Shown piece after piece: positions 8,284 to 16,510 of a DNA stretch of 64,000 nt. The DNA is taken from contig CP166298.1 of NCBI GenBank assembly GCA_041281825.1, positions 3,472,001 through 3,536,000 of the forward strand, given 5' to 3'. This DNA is from Paenibacillus_D tarimensis_A. Its GTDB lineage: Bacteria > Bacillota > Bacilli > Paenibacillales > Paenibacillaceae. Position 1 is the stretch's first letter, and every line of letters begins with the position of its first letter. Below the pieces are notes generated by a model that was not told the origin of the DNA, ran no database searches, and worked only from the letters and a program-made list of their open reading frames with translations. A program made the translations under genes and the position numbers.

Positions 8284-8736
8284 CTACTGTTTTTGCTGCT
8301 TCATCTCTTCCAGTGCGCGAATGAGCCGTCCGAGTACGCCATTAACGAATTTGCCCGATTCATCGGTACCAAAATGCTTTGCCAGTTCAATGGCTTCGTT
8401 GATTACAGCTTTTGCCGGCACATCCTCTCCGAACACCATCTCAAAGCAGGCGAGACGTAAAACTTGCCGGTCTACTCTTGAAAGACGGTCGACCTGCCAG
8501 CCGGTTAAATATTGCTGCAGCAAGTCGTCGATCGCCTGGCGGTGTTCCGTTACACCGTTCACCAGATACCTGACAAACGAATCGATCTTCCCGACGTCCA
8601 CCCGATCCGCACCGATCTCATTTTCTTCCTTTGTCTCGGTAATAATCATATCAACCGCTTCTTCGGCGCTCACTTCATTCATTTCCATTTGATACAGGCT
8701 CTGTACAGCAATTTCTCTTGCGAGTCTTCTTTTCAT
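8284..8736 (-). CDS. nusB: Transcription antitermination factor NusB
   Basis: All-helical NusB partners NusE/S10 on boxA RNA for rRNA antitermination. The N-terminal 'RRLAREIAVQSLYQMEMN' and C-terminal 'VINEAIELAKHFGTDESGKFVNGVLGRL' signatures are clear. The second ATG (8736) best fits AAGGAGG at a 5-nt spacing; one codon earlier is possible. About 150 residues. It heads the folD-xse-ispA series. The region before it is strongly folded (8784-9008). Confidence 0.94.
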   Translation of the reverse strand: MKRRLAREIAVQSLYQMEMNEVSAEEAVDMIITETKEENEIGADRVDVGKIDSFVRYLVNGVTEHRQAIDDLLQQYLTGWQVDRLSRVDRQVLRLACFEMVFGEDVPAKAVINEAIELAKHFGTDESGKFVNGVLGRLIRALEEMKQQKQ

Positions 8737-8783
8737 CATGGCCTCCTTGACCGTACTGTCTCTCAACTAATTAAAGATCGGCA

Positions 8784-8919
8784 GCAAGCGGGACGGAGAA
8801 ATCGTTCTGGAGAAGCGAATGCGTTCGCCTTTGTCACCGGATTCTTTCCTCTATAGAGGATATGATCAATGAATCTGGGGACAACAGCGATCGGAAGAAC
8901 GATTCTCCGGGCAGCTTGC
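8784..8919 (-). promoter_or_regulatory. Folded leader region upstream of nusB (candidate cis-acting RNA)
   Basis: A nested set of complementary segments was found by eye: GCAAGC (8784) with GCTTGC (8914), GGAGAAATCGTTCT (8795) with AGAACGATTCTCC (8896; one base bulged), TTGTC with GACAA, GGATTC with GAATC, a side hairpin GCGAA-TGCG-TTCGC, and an apical palindrome CCTCTATAGAGG. Together they make one long branched stem of about 136 nt. No known riboswitch consensus was recognised. Confidence 0.5.
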
Positions 8920-8932
8920 GCCGGGCTTTAAA

Positions 8933-9008
8933 AAAACCTATGATCTTCTCCCTGCCCCGAAGCATACAGCAGCAGAGCCGATGTTCGGCGTACGGAGAAG
9001 ATCACAGG
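8933..9008 (-). terminator. Terminator-like branched hairpin after the DUF2273 gene
   Basis: On the minus strand, GATCTTCTCC and GGAGAAGATC close a loop of about 45 nt that itself holds GCCGA-ACA-TCGGC, followed shortly by TTTTTTT. It lies directly after the DUF2273 stop and before the nusB leader, so it may end that transcript or attenuate read-through into nusB. Confidence 0.5.
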
Positions 9009-9010
9009 AT

Positions 9011-9241
9011 TTACTTGAATGAACGGAACCGGTCGGTAACCCAGTTTGTGATTTGCGACCAGGGAATGACTGGCCCGGCCGATATATCCTTCTGCTTACC
9101 GAAATAATAACCGACCCATAACAGTAATGCAAAAAAAAGCATGTCCCAAAACCCGGCAAATAAGTATATAAAACCAAGAAACAGCGCTGCCGTCACACCG
9201 GCGATTCTGCCGCCGTAGGTGTTCCATATCTCCCTCCACAT
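9011..9241 (-). CDS. DUF2273 small membrane protein
   Basis: 76 residues with two close hydrophobic segments (about 15-32 and 34-50) and a short polar tail. This matches the DUF2273 family usually found with amaP and asp23. ATG 9241 is preferred, with AGAGG 8 nt upstream; a GTG three codons earlier overlaps the ribosome site. It starts 11 nt after the amaP stop. It probably supports AmaP/Asp23 membrane assembly; that role is inferred from context. Confidence 0.85.
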   Translation of the reverse strand: MWREIWNTYGGRIAGVTAALFLGFIYLFAGFWDMLFFALLLWVGYYFGKQKDISAGPVIPWSQITNWVTDRFRSFK

Positions 9242-9252
9242 GGCAAGCACCT

Positions 9253-9813
9253 CTATTCCACGCGACTTTTGAACGTTTGCGTCTGTATGATGTTGGCCAC
9301 GAATACCGTTACCATGGCTACCGGAATACCCGTAATCTCTTCAACATGCTCTTTCACTGTTCGTTGGATATCTTCAGTCAATGCCGGAATCGAGCTTTCT
9401 CCGTCGACGACTGCACGCAGCATGATTTCAAGCCCGGCGTCCGCAATCCGGATGCGCGCTTTAAGATCCTTAACCCCGCGCTGCTTTGCCGCCGTCTTGA
9501 GCGCCAAATTCTCGACCGTTTCCATCGAGATGCGGATATCGCCGAAATCGGTCCTTTGATCGATGGACGGAGTCGATGCATTCGCGCGCCGGACAGAAAC
9601 GTAGAAAAACCGGAGACTGACTAAAAATAATACAATCGAACCTGCGATCAGCGACCATTGCAGCCATAATGCGTCCCCGTACAGTTCTTGAATCCATAAG
9701 CCCGCTACCCGCTCGGATATCCACCCCGCACCAAGGCACAATACGATTACGGATATCGCTCCGATCATAATACTGTAGAAAAATAACAGGAGCCTGTCCA
9801 CTATTTTGACCAA
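9253..9813 (-). CDS. amaP: Alkaline shock response membrane anchor protein AmaP
   Basis: Anchors Asp23-family proteins to the cytoplasmic membrane and is linked to cell-envelope stress. The 186-residue protein has two N-terminal transmembrane segments (about 6-30 and 50-72), then a soluble Asp23-like domain with repeated 'ALKTAAKQRGVKDLKARIRI' type strands. It starts at TTG 9813 with GGAG 8 nt upstream. Between this gene and the upstream Asp23 gene lies a terminator, so expression of the pair may be unequal. Confidence 0.85.
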   Translation of the reverse strand: MVKIVDRLLLFFYSIMIGAISVIVLCLGAGWISERVAGLWIQELYGDALWLQWSLIAGSIVLFLVSLRFFYVSVRRANASTPSIDQRTDFGDIRISMETVENLALKTAAKQRGVKDLKARIRIADAGLEIMLRAVVDGESSIPALTEDIQRTVKEHVEEITGIPVAMVTVFVANIIQTQTFKSRVE

Positions 9814-9842
9814 AGGTATGTCTCCTCCTCAGGTATTTCGAA

Positions 9843-9888
9843 TAAAAACCCCCCTAGCGCCGAGCGGCTAGCCCTACACAAGGGGGGA
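9843..9888 (-). terminator. Intrinsic terminator after the Asp23-family gene
   Basis: Minus strand: CCCCCC pairs with GGGGGG around an inner CTAGCC/GGCTAG-like stem, followed by TTTTTATT. It is about 30 nt after the Asp23 stop. Confidence 0.8.
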
Positions 9889-9919
9889 GCTTATAAATGA
9901 TGCAATTCGGGCCACTAAA

Positions 9920-10336
9920 TTACTTTACGCGTTGAGGCAGCGTCTCTTCCTCTTCCGGTTTGTCGACCGCCTTGAAATATACGTCGTGGATATGAACGTT
10001 TACTTCTACGACATGCAAGCCGGTCATCATTTCAATGGAACGTTTCACATTCCGTTGAATTTCAGAAGCAATCTCCGGGATCCGGTTGCCGTATTCTACA
10101 ATAATAGAAACGTCTACCGCCGCTTCCCTTTGACCGACTTCTACCTTGACCCCTTTGGATAAGTTTTTGCGTCCGAGCAGTTCAACAATACCGCCGGCAA
10201 AGCCGCCGCTCATTCCGGCAACGCCCTCTACCTCGATCGTTGCAAGGCCCGCAATGACTTCAATGACTTCGGGTGCGATTTGAATAGTTCCCATGTCGGT
10301 TTTTTCATAATCCGCTGCAATCGTACTCATGAACAT
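9920..10336 (-). CDS. Asp23/Gls24 family envelope stress protein
   Basis: Abundant cytoplasmic protein family (YqhY in Bacillus) located near the membrane through AmaP; in Bacillus it lies beside accBC. Residues 16-120 carry the family pattern 'GTIQIAPEVIEVIAGLATIEVEGVAGMSGG' and 'VDVSIIVEYGNRIPEIASEIQRNVKRSIE'. 138 residues. The ATG at 10336 has GGGAGG 6 nt upstream. It has its own near-consensus promoter (10409-10437) at the end of accC. Confidence 0.9.
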   Translation of the reverse strand: MFMSTIAADYEKTDMGTIQIAPEVIEVIAGLATIEVEGVAGMSGGFAGGIVELLGRKNLSKGVKVEVGQREAAVDVSIIVEYGNRIPEIASEIQRNVKRSIEMMTGLHVVEVNVHIHDVYFKAVDKPEEEETLPQRVK

Positions 10337-10408
10337 CCTTCACCTCCCGTAAAGTTTGCGAAACCGCCGCTGTTAAAAGAAATTGCTTATCCGCAATCTT
10401 ATTTCTAT

Positions 10409-10437
10409 ACTATAACATTTGAGAAGTTTTATGACAA
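10409..10437 (-). promoter_or_regulatory. Vegetative promoter for the Asp23-family gene
   Basis: Minus strand TTGTCA (10432-10437), 17-nt spacer, TATAGT (10409-10414), placed between the accC stop and the Asp23 start. Confidence 0.7.
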
Positions 10438-10443
10438 ACTTGT

Positions 10444-11829
10444 TCAAATGTCAAAATTGGCATCGGATTCGGATCCGTCAGGATCGTTTACATCATATTC
10501 CTCAAGGAATTTAATGTCAAAGTCGCCTTGGACAAACTTTCTGTGATTCAGCAGCTTCATATGGAACGGAATCGTTGTCTTGATGCCGTCAACGGCAAAC
10601 TCCGACAGCGCCCGCTTCATTCTCACAATTGCCTCCTCGCGCGTTGCTCCCCAGACGATCAGCTTGGCAATCATGGAATCATAGTGCGGCGAGATGACAT
10701 ACCCCGGATAGGCGGCGCTGTCTACTCGGACGCCTAGCCCTCCCGGAGGGAGATAGAACTGGATCGTGCCCGGAGAAGGCATGAAATTGCGTTCCGCATC
10801 CTCCGCATTAATTCTGCATTCGATTGACCAACCGTTAATCGAGAGGTCCTCTTGGCGGAAAGAAAGCGGATTGCCCTCGGCAACGGAAATCATTTCTTTA
10901 ATCAGATCGACACCGGTAATCATCTCCGTTACGGGATGCTCGACCTGAATTCGCGTATTCATCTCCATGAAGTAGAAGTTTCCGTCCTCGCCGAGTAGAA
11001 ACTCCAGCGTACCGGCTCCGGAATACCCGACCGCCTGAGCCGCCCTTACCGCGGCTTGCCCCATCCGTTCACGAAGCTCGGGCGAAAGAATCGGGCAAGG
11101 CGCTTCCTCTACAAGCTTCTGACGGCGGCGCTGCACGGAGCAGTCCCGCTCAAACAAGTGCGCTGCGTTGCCGTGCTTGTCCGCCATGATTTGAATTTCT
11201 ACATGCTTCATACCGGTCAAGTATTTCTCCAAATATACACCCGCGTTGCCGAAAGCTTTCTGCGCCTCCTGCTGAGCGGTCGTAATCTGCTGTATGAGCG
11301 ACTCTTCGTCTTCCGCGATCCGGATCCCCTTGCCGCCGCCGCCGGCTGTCGCTTTAATGATGACCGGGTAACCGATTTCACGGGCAACGGAAACCGCTTC
11401 GTTCAAATCCTCAATCAGCCCGTCAGAACCCGGAATAACCGGAACGTCGGCTTCTTTCATTGTCTGTTTCGCTACGGCTTTATCGCCCATCTTGCTGATC
11501 GCTTCCGGCGAAGGACCGATGAATGTAATATTGCACGACTCGCAGATTTCCGCAAAGTCTGCGTTCTCCGCAAGAAATCCGTACCCGGGATGAATGGCGT
11601 CGCTCTCTGTCAGCGTGGCTACGCTCATAATATTTGTCAAATTCAAATAGCTGTCCTTGGATAACGTAGGTCCGATGCAGTACGCTTCATCCGCCAATCT
11701 GACATGAAGGGAATCGCGGTCTGCCTCGGAGTATACGGCTACCGTCTGAATGCCCAGCTCACGGCACGCCCGGATAATGCGAACGGCAATTTCGCCGCGG
11801 TTAGCAATTAAGATTTTATGAAATTTCAC
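10444..11829 (-). CDS. accC: Acetyl-CoA carboxylase biotin carboxylase subunit
   Basis: ATP-dependent carboxylation of biotin on AccB, the first half of malonyl-CoA synthesis. ATP-grasp motifs are present: 'IKATAGGGGKGIRI', 'FERDCSVQRRRQKLVEEAPC' and 'YFMEMNTRIQVEHPVTE'. The 461 residues are slightly longer than usual because of a C-terminal tail ending DPDGSESDANFDI. It starts at GTG 11829 with AAAGGGG about 8 nt upstream, some 30 nt after accB, so the two form an operon. Confidence 0.96.
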   Translation of the reverse strand: MKFHKILIANRGEIAVRIIRACRELGIQTVAVYSEADRDSLHVRLADEAYCIGPTLSKDSYLNLTNIMSVATLTESDAIHPGYGFLAENADFAEICESCNITFIGPSPEAISKMGDKAVAKQTMKEADVPVIPGSDGLIEDLNEAVSVAREIGYPVIIKATAGGGGKGIRIAEDEESLIQQITTAQQEAQKAFGNAGVYLEKYLTGMKHVEIQIMADKHGNAAHLFERDCSVQRRRQKLVEEAPCPILSPELRERMGQAAVRAAQAVGYSGAGTLEFLLGEDGNFYFMEMNTRIQVEHPVTEMITGVDLIKEMISVAEGNPLSFRQEDLSINGWSIECRINAEDAERNFMPSPGTIQFYLPPGGLGVRVDSAAYPGYVISPHYDSMIAKLIVWGATREEAIVRMKRALSEFAVDGIKTTIPFHMKLLNHRKFVQGDFDIKFLEEYDVNDPDGSESDANFDI

Positions 11830-11858
11830 CCTTTAAACCCCTTTCGCGAAGCTGACGG

Positions 11859-12371
11859 CTATTCAGGTCTGACAAGGAACAACGGCTGACCGTACTCGAC
11901 CAGTTGTCCGTTCTCGACGAGAATGTCCACAATCTCGCCCCGGACTTCCGCTTCGAGCTCATTCATCAGCTTCATCGCTTCGAGAATGCATACAACTGTC
12001 TTCTCCGTAACTTTGTCGCCGACATTGACATAAGGTCCCGCCTCCGGGGATGAAGCCCGGTAAAAGGTTCCCACCATCGGCGATACGATCTGCTGCAAGT
12101 TCTCTGCAGCTGCCGCAGCCGGCGGTTCGGCGGCCGGCGCATGCGCTGCAACGGCTGCGGCCGGGGCCGGCTGTTGTACGGGAGCAGGCTGCACTGCTGA
12201 ATATGTATGCGTAATCGGGGCACTCTGAACGTTCACCACTTCAGTCTTTCCCGGCTTGCGAATCAACAAGCGCGCCCCTTCATTTTCAATTTCGAGCTCT
12301 TGAACAGAGGTCTGATCAACCAGTTTGATCAGCTCTTTAATCTCGCTCAATTTGAACATCGATGTATTCAC
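11859..12371 (-). CDS. accB: Acetyl-CoA carboxylase biotin carboxyl carrier protein
   Basis: Carries the biotin that shuttles CO2 between AccC and the carboxyltransferase. Residues 1-50 form the helical N-terminal region, residues about 60-95 an Ala/Pro-rich flexible linker, and the C-terminal biotinyl domain carries EAMKLMNE, where K is biotinylated. 170 residues. The preceding spoIIIAH gene is separated by a hairpin terminator, and a promoter with TATAAT lies upstream at 12422. Confidence 0.96.
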   Translation of the reverse strand: MNTSMFKLSEIKELIKLVDQTSVQELEIENEGARLLIRKPGKTEVVNVQSAPITHTYSAVQPAPVQQPAPAAAVAAHAPAAEPPAAAAAENLQQIVSPMVGTFYRASSPEAGPYVNVGDKVTEKTVVCILEAMKLMNELEAEVRGEIVDILVENGQLVEYGQPLFLVRPE

Positions 12372-12421
12372 TCCTTAACATTTGTAAAGCGCTGATTGCC
12401 AAAAAGTACATGCCGTTAGTT

Positions 12422-12450
12422 ATTATATCATAAATGCCAGAGAACACGAA
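12422..12450 (-). promoter_or_regulatory. Probable promoter of accBC
   Basis: Minus strand TATAAT (12422-12427) with TTCGTG (12445-12450) at 17-nt spacing. The -10 is consensus and the -35 is weak. It lies between the spoIIIAH terminator and accB. Confidence 0.5.
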
Positions 12451-12481
12451 CCCATTTTTTGAACAAGATATGATAAACGGC

Positions 12482-12517
12482 TCAAACCCGCATCGCGCCC
12501 CTGCGATGCGGGTTTGA
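12482..12517 (-). terminator. Hairpin terminator at the end of the spoIIIA operon
   Basis: Perfect 15-bp stem (TCAAACCCGCATCGC with its complement) and a 6-nt loop, 18 nt after the spoIIIAH stop. The T-tract is weak on both strands. Confidence 0.65.
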
Positions 12518-12534
12518 AATCAGCAGATTACGTA

Positions 12535-13143
12535 TTACGGAATATACTGGATTGAAATTTTATCCGGTGTCACGTCGAGCGTATCCATCACCATCATAAT
12601 GATGCTGTCGGCCTGGCTGCGCTCAAGCTTATCGCTTTGAACGACAACTTTGTAGCTGTCGTTTTCCTCCGCAATGACCGCCTTACCGAACTCGGCCACA
12701 AGCTGCTCTTCGATGCTCGTAATTTTTGCATCCTTCTCCTCAAGCATGCTCAGCTGCTCCGCGGCGGCGACCCCATCCTCCGGTTTAACCGATGTATCGT
12801 TGATAATGGAAAGAAGCCGTTCGTATTCCGTCATAAATGAATCGTTACGGGCCATGAGCTGCTGATTGATGGCATCTCCGCCTGTTGCAGCCGTCCAGCT
12901 TTCCTCAAATTTTTTCAGCACTTCCTGCTCGTCTTCAATCGTGCCTGATTGACTGTTTTGCCCTACTTCCGTCACGGTTGGACCGCCGTTAGTCCCGGCC
13001 GTCGCTTCCGTCACTCCGTTGTGGCTCGCGCCCTGCATCATGTCTTTAGGATTGGCATCGTCCGTAAATAAGTAGTATGCCGATAAAATAACCATCAAGC
13101 TTAACATCGAAACAAGCCACACCGTTTGCCTTTTCGTATTCAT
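12535..13143 (-). CDS. spoIIIAH: Stage III sporulation protein AH
   Basis: Mother-cell membrane protein whose extracellular YscJ/FliF-like domain binds forespore SpoIIQ to form the feeding channel. There is one N-terminal transmembrane segment (residues 8-26), then an acidic linker, a helical stretch and the C-terminal ring-building motif ending 'MMVMDTLDVTPDKISIQYIP'. 202 residues. Last gene of the eight-gene spoIIIA operon. Confidence 0.93.
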   Translation of the reverse strand: MNTKRQTVWLVSMLSLMVILSAYYLFTDDANPKDMMQGASHNGVTEATAGTNGGPTVTEVGQNSQSGTIEDEQEVLKKFEESWTAATGGDAINQQLMARNDSFMTEYERLLSIINDTSVKPEDGVAAAEQLSMLEEKDAKITSIEEQLVAEFGKAVIAEENDSYKVVVQSDKLERSQADSIIMMVMDTLDVTPDKISIQYIP

Positions 13144-13182
13144 TCTTCATCTCTCCCTTTTTTGATCTCATTATTTCATGGC

Positions 13183-13821
13183 TTATGATTGTTTCCGGGG
13201 CAGTACCGAAATGTGCTGTTCCGGTACGTTAAATCCTTTCTGAACCGCATCGATAATAATTTTTCTGACGGTCGCATTTTCGGCGCCCTTGGCGACGACG
13301 AGTATGCCCCGGATTCTCGGTTTGATCTTTTTCGTTATAAGCGGCGTCTGATCGCCCGATACTTCATAGAGGACGACCTGCCCCTCCTTCGTATAGGAGG
13401 TAATGTGGCGCTTGCCCCCGTTTTTATCGGATTCTTCCGTCGTTTGCTGCGTCTGCTTTTCGTTACGTTCAACAATGATTTCTTCGGTAGAGTCGATGGT
13501 AACCAGCACATCGACCGTACCTACCCCCACAATTTTTTCCAGTATATCCTTTAACCTGTTTTCCAGCGGCTTCTCCAGCGTTTCGAAGACCGAATCGGCG
13601 GAGTTATCCTGTCCCAGCATCGTTTCCACTGCAGGCTGCTGCTGTTCGCTTTCGGAAGCGGGTTCGACCTGCCGCAGGTTCATGAACGAATTCAGGATCA
13701 TAAGTCCGACGCCGATTGCACCGAGCAAGAGCAGCCACCGCAGTGTCTTCACCCGTTTCGGTCCCGACGGTCCGCCGCCGAGCATCGATTCCATTTTAGT
13801 CAGCCAGCCCGCCACCGCCAT
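13183..13821 (-). CDS. spoIIIAG: Stage III sporulation protein AG
   Basis: Ring-forming component of the SpoIIIA-SpoIIQ channel. One transmembrane segment (about residues 28-46) is followed by a soluble domain with 'KPLENRLKDILEKIVGVGTVDVLVTIDSTEE', a ring-building fold with a beta insert, ending 'ILVVAKGAENATVRKIIIDAVQKGFNVPEQHISVLPRK'. 212 residues. Its ATG at 13821 overlaps the 3' end of spoIIIAF by 26 nt. Confidence 0.93.
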   Translation of the reverse strand: MAVAGWLTKMESMLGGGPSGPKRVKTLRWLLLLGAIGVGLMILNSFMNLRQVEPASESEQQQPAVETMLGQDNSADSVFETLEKPLENRLKDILEKIVGVGTVDVLVTIDSTEEIIVERNEKQTQQTTEESDKNGGKRHITSYTKEGQVVLYEVSGDQTPLITKKIKPRIRGILVVAKGAENATVRKIIIDAVQKGFNVPEQHISVLPRKQS

Positions 13822-14554
13822 GTCCCTCCCTAACCTCTTCGGCTGTCATTTCTTCCGCCGGTGCGTTTATCCGCACAACCTCCGGATCAATTCCCCAGTT
13901 GTTCATCAATACCGAAGCAATGTTCCGGAACCTCACATCAGAGGAGGAAAGCGGATAAACCGAACCGCCTCTTAGGTCTTCCGATGACGATTCAGCTTCT
14001 TCTTCCTGAGCAAATACCGGCACACCGACTTCGACCGTTACAGGCTCCACCGTTTTCACCGTCTGATCTTTATCCTGAACATCGGTTCGATCGATCACCT
14101 TAACGTTTCCCTTGAGAACGATGTCTACGGATGCGACTACCTGCTCTCCGGTCCGTTCGTTTCGCACGATCCGGACCTCGACATCCGCCAGAGGATACCC
14201 CGTTACATTCGGCAATTGTTCTAGCAGTACGCTCGCCAATCGCCGTTCCGTCAGCTGTTCCGCCTTCTTCATCCGTTCCTCCTGCAGCCGCCGGCCCTGC
14301 TCTTGAATCGATTCCAGTTCCTGCATCTTTCCCGTATTTGCAACAATCGGCCATTCCGTCATATCATCCAGCTTCGTGTTGAAATCACCTTGCAGAAGCC
14401 GCAGAACCGGCGACAATAACGTGAGCAGAATCAGCAGCCCGACGACAAGTCTTACGTATCGCTGATAAACGCTGCTTGGCAGCAACAGATCGATAATACC
14501 CGCCAGCAATATAATTGCGATGATTTGTCTGAGCCAATCGCTGAGCCAAGCCAT
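13796..14554 (-). CDS. spoIIIAF: Stage III sporulation protein AF
   Basis: Channel-apparatus membrane protein. Two N-terminal transmembrane helices (about 5-25 and 33-52) precede a soluble ring-building domain with 'YPLADVEVRIV' and 'VASVDIVL'. ATG 14554 is preferred over an upstream in-frame start, because GGAGGAGG lies 8 nt before it. That gives 252 residues, somewhat longer than the Bacillus protein because of an acidic middle. Confidence 0.9.
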   Translation of the reverse strand: MAWLSDWLRQIIAIILLAGIIDLLLPSSVYQRYVRLVVGLLILLTLLSPVLRLLQGDFNTKLDDMTEWPIVANTGKMQELESIQEQGRRLQEERMKKAEQLTERRLASVLLEQLPNVTGYPLADVEVRIVRNERTGEQVVASVDIVLKGNVKVIDRTDVQDKDQTVKTVEPVTVEVGVPVFAQEEEAESSSEDLRGGSVYPLSSSDVRFRNIASVLMNNWGIDPEVVRINAPAEEMTAEEVREGHGGGGLAD

Positions 14555-14609
14555 ATCGTTGCCTCCTCCGTATGTCCCGCATGACTGCACACGCTGCCGC
14601 CGCGTGACT

Positions 14610-15851
14610 TTACCTGACCATGACCGCGGCGTTGCCCGCCGTGAGAATTATCGTAACGGCCAGGAAGAACATCAGGCCGACTGCCGCGAGCGCCGCAAAA
14701 ATATAGATCATCGTTTTCCCGATTGTTTCCAGACACTGGATGATGGGACTGTCCCCGAGCGGCTGCAGTACGGCGGCGCACAGGTTGTAAATCAGCGCCA
14801 TCAGCAATATTTTGATTGCCGGAAATATACACAGGAAGAGCAGGATAACAACACCGGCAATACCGATTGCATTTTTGACGAGCAACGAAGCCGAAATGAC
14901 CGTATCCGCAGCGTCCGAAAACATACGGCCGACAACAGGAACGAAATTTCCGGTAATGAATTTGGCCGTTCTCAGTGTAACGCCGTCCGTTACCGAGCCC
15001 GTAGCGCCCTGGATCGAAATGACGCCGAGAAAGATCGTCAGGAGGACGCCCAGTGTGCCGACTCCGACGGTACGAAGCAGATTGGCAAGCTGTGTCACCT
15101 TAAATCTGTCGGAAACGGCACTGGCGATATGCAGCACTGCCGAAAAGAACAGCAGCGGAAACACAAAGAAGTAGATCACCGTTCCGACGGTGTGAATCAT
15201 AAACACGATCAACGGATGCATAATCGAAACCGTAACGACATTCCCCATCGATGCCAAAAGCGTGAGCAAAAGGGGAATCATCGCCATCATGAACTGAATC
15301 ATGCCGTTGATCGCGTCCTCGGCATAGCCGATTGCAACATTAAAGCTGTTTACGGCAAGGATAATAAGCACCATGTACGAAATTGCGTACGCGACTCTGC
15401 TGACCGTCTTCCTCTCGAATGCGTTTTGCAGCGTCTCCAAGATCATGCTGAATACGGTGAGCATGACGATTGTTGCGAGCAATTTACCGTTATATACGAT
15501 TTCATGTAGTACATACCGGAGCAATCCTTGCAGCATGATCCCGAGCTTAAGTCCTTCTCCGCCCGGGGTGATCATTTCAATGAAGCTTGGCAGCTTGCGG
15601 TCCGGAAAATACCCTCCATATTCGCGAAGCAGCCGCTCCCAATAGTCTTCAACCGCCCCCGTATCGATTGCTCTTACCTGTTCCTCTGCCAGCCGTCCCG
15701 GTTCAACCGGCATCGCTCTGTCCTCTTTAGCGTCTTTTCCCGAACCCGTCGATCCCGCTTCTGCGGCGTTCACTGCCGGAGCGCAGCCCAGAAGGATAAG
15801 GAATGCGACTACTACTGCTGCCGCTGCTTTCCAGCCTGAAATCGGGTACAC
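14610..15851 (-). CDS. spoIIIAE: Stage III sporulation protein AE
   Basis: Polytopic membrane protein of the SpoIIIA complex. It has an N-terminal export signal with an 'ILLGC' sequence resembling a lipobox, a soluble stretch (about 30-115) and then eight or so hydrophobic segments including the typical 'GVISIQGATGSVTDGVTLRTAKFITGNFVPVVGRMFSDAADT'. 413 residues. It starts at GTG 15851 with GGAGG 8 nt upstream, immediately after the spoIIIAD stop. Confidence 0.93.
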   Translation of the reverse strand: MYPISGWKAAAAVVVAFLILLGCAPAVNAAEAGSTGSGKDAKEDRAMPVEPGRLAEEQVRAIDTGAVEDYWERLLREYGGYFPDRKLPSFIEMITPGGEGLKLGIMLQGLLRYVLHEIVYNGKLLATIVMLTVFSMILETLQNAFERKTVSRVAYAISYMVLIILAVNSFNVAIGYAEDAINGMIQFMMAMIPLLLTLLASMGNVVTVSIMHPLIVFMIHTVGTVIYFFVFPLLFFSAVLHIASAVSDRFKVTQLANLLRTVGVGTLGVLLTIFLGVISIQGATGSVTDGVTLRTAKFITGNFVPVVGRMFSDAADTVISASLLVKNAIGIAGVVILLFLCIFPAIKILLMALIYNLCAAVLQPLGDSPIIQCLETIGKTMIYIFAALAAVGLMFFLAVTIILTAGNAAVMVR

Positions 15852-15855
15852 CCCC

Positions 15856-16251
15856 TTACCCTCCCGCCGGCAGAAGGTTCAGGACCGATTCTACAATGAC
15901 GCTCATAATGGGTACGGCCATCACCAGTATAAGCACCTTTCCGGCAAATTCAATCTTGGAGGCAATGCTTTCCTGCCCAGCGTCGCGAACGATTTGCGCT
16001 CCGAATTCGGCAATATAGGCAATGCCGATAATTTTCAGAATCGTAGTCATGTATATCGAAGGGATTCCCGAACGGTTCGCCAGATCCTCGAGCAGTTGAA
16101 TGACCGAATCAATCTTGCCGATCAGAAATAGAAACATATATACGCCGGTGAATGCCGCAAGCACAAATGCAAACATCGGCTTTTGCTCCCGTACGACAAG
16201 AATGAGAACGGTAGCGATCAAACCGAGGCCGACGATCTGGATCATTTCCAT
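15856..16251 (-). CDS. spoIIIAD: Stage III sporulation protein AD
   Basis: Four-helix integral membrane protein of the spoIIIA apparatus; 131 residues, normal for the family. Recognisable segments are 'MFAFVLAAFTGVYMFLFLIGKI' and 'GIAYIAEFGAQIVRDAGQESIASKIEFAGKVLI'. The second Met two codons in is an alternative start. Five bases separate it from spoIIIAE. Confidence 0.92.
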   Translation of the reverse strand: MEMIQIVGLGLIATVLILVVREQKPMFAFVLAAFTGVYMFLFLIGKIDSVIQLLEDLANRSGIPSIYMTTILKIIGIAYIAEFGAQIVRDAGQESIASKIEFAGKVLILVMAVPIMSVIVESVLNLLPAGG

Positions 16252-16291
16252 TCCGATTCCCCCCGACTACCCGGCCGGCCAGAAATGCCGG

Positions 16292-16495
16292 TTACTGAAA
16301 AAGAAATATCGTCTTGATTTCCTGGAACAAATCGTTTAGCAGCCGGACGACCATGAATAGTACGACGACAAACCCGATAACGGTCACCCAATGAGCCATA
16401 TCCTCCTTACCCATCTGCTTCAACACTGTATGGATCATGGCAACAATAATTCCGATTCCCGCTATCTGAAAAATAGCGCTGATATCTATGTTCAT
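16292..16495 (-). CDS. spoIIIAC: Stage III sporulation protein AC
   Basis: 67-residue protein with two membrane helices (about 7-27 and 36-55), typical of SpoIIIAC and similar in fold to SpoIIIAD. The family stretch 'IFQIAGIGIIVAMIHTVLKQMGKEDMAHWVT' is clear. It lies between spoIIIAB and spoIIIAD. Confidence 0.92.
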   Translation of the reverse strand: MNIDISAIFQIAGIGIIVAMIHTVLKQMGKEDMAHWVTVIGFVVVLFMVVRLLNDLFQEIKTIFLFQ

Positions 16496-16510
16496 TTCTC
16501 CGGCACCCCA

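Noticed and set aside
14520..15509. Plus-strand 329-codon frame opposite spoIIIAE/AF
   Set aside because: It is fully covered by the real genes. It is rich in Arg/His/Asp/Asn as antisense frames are, and has no ribosome site.
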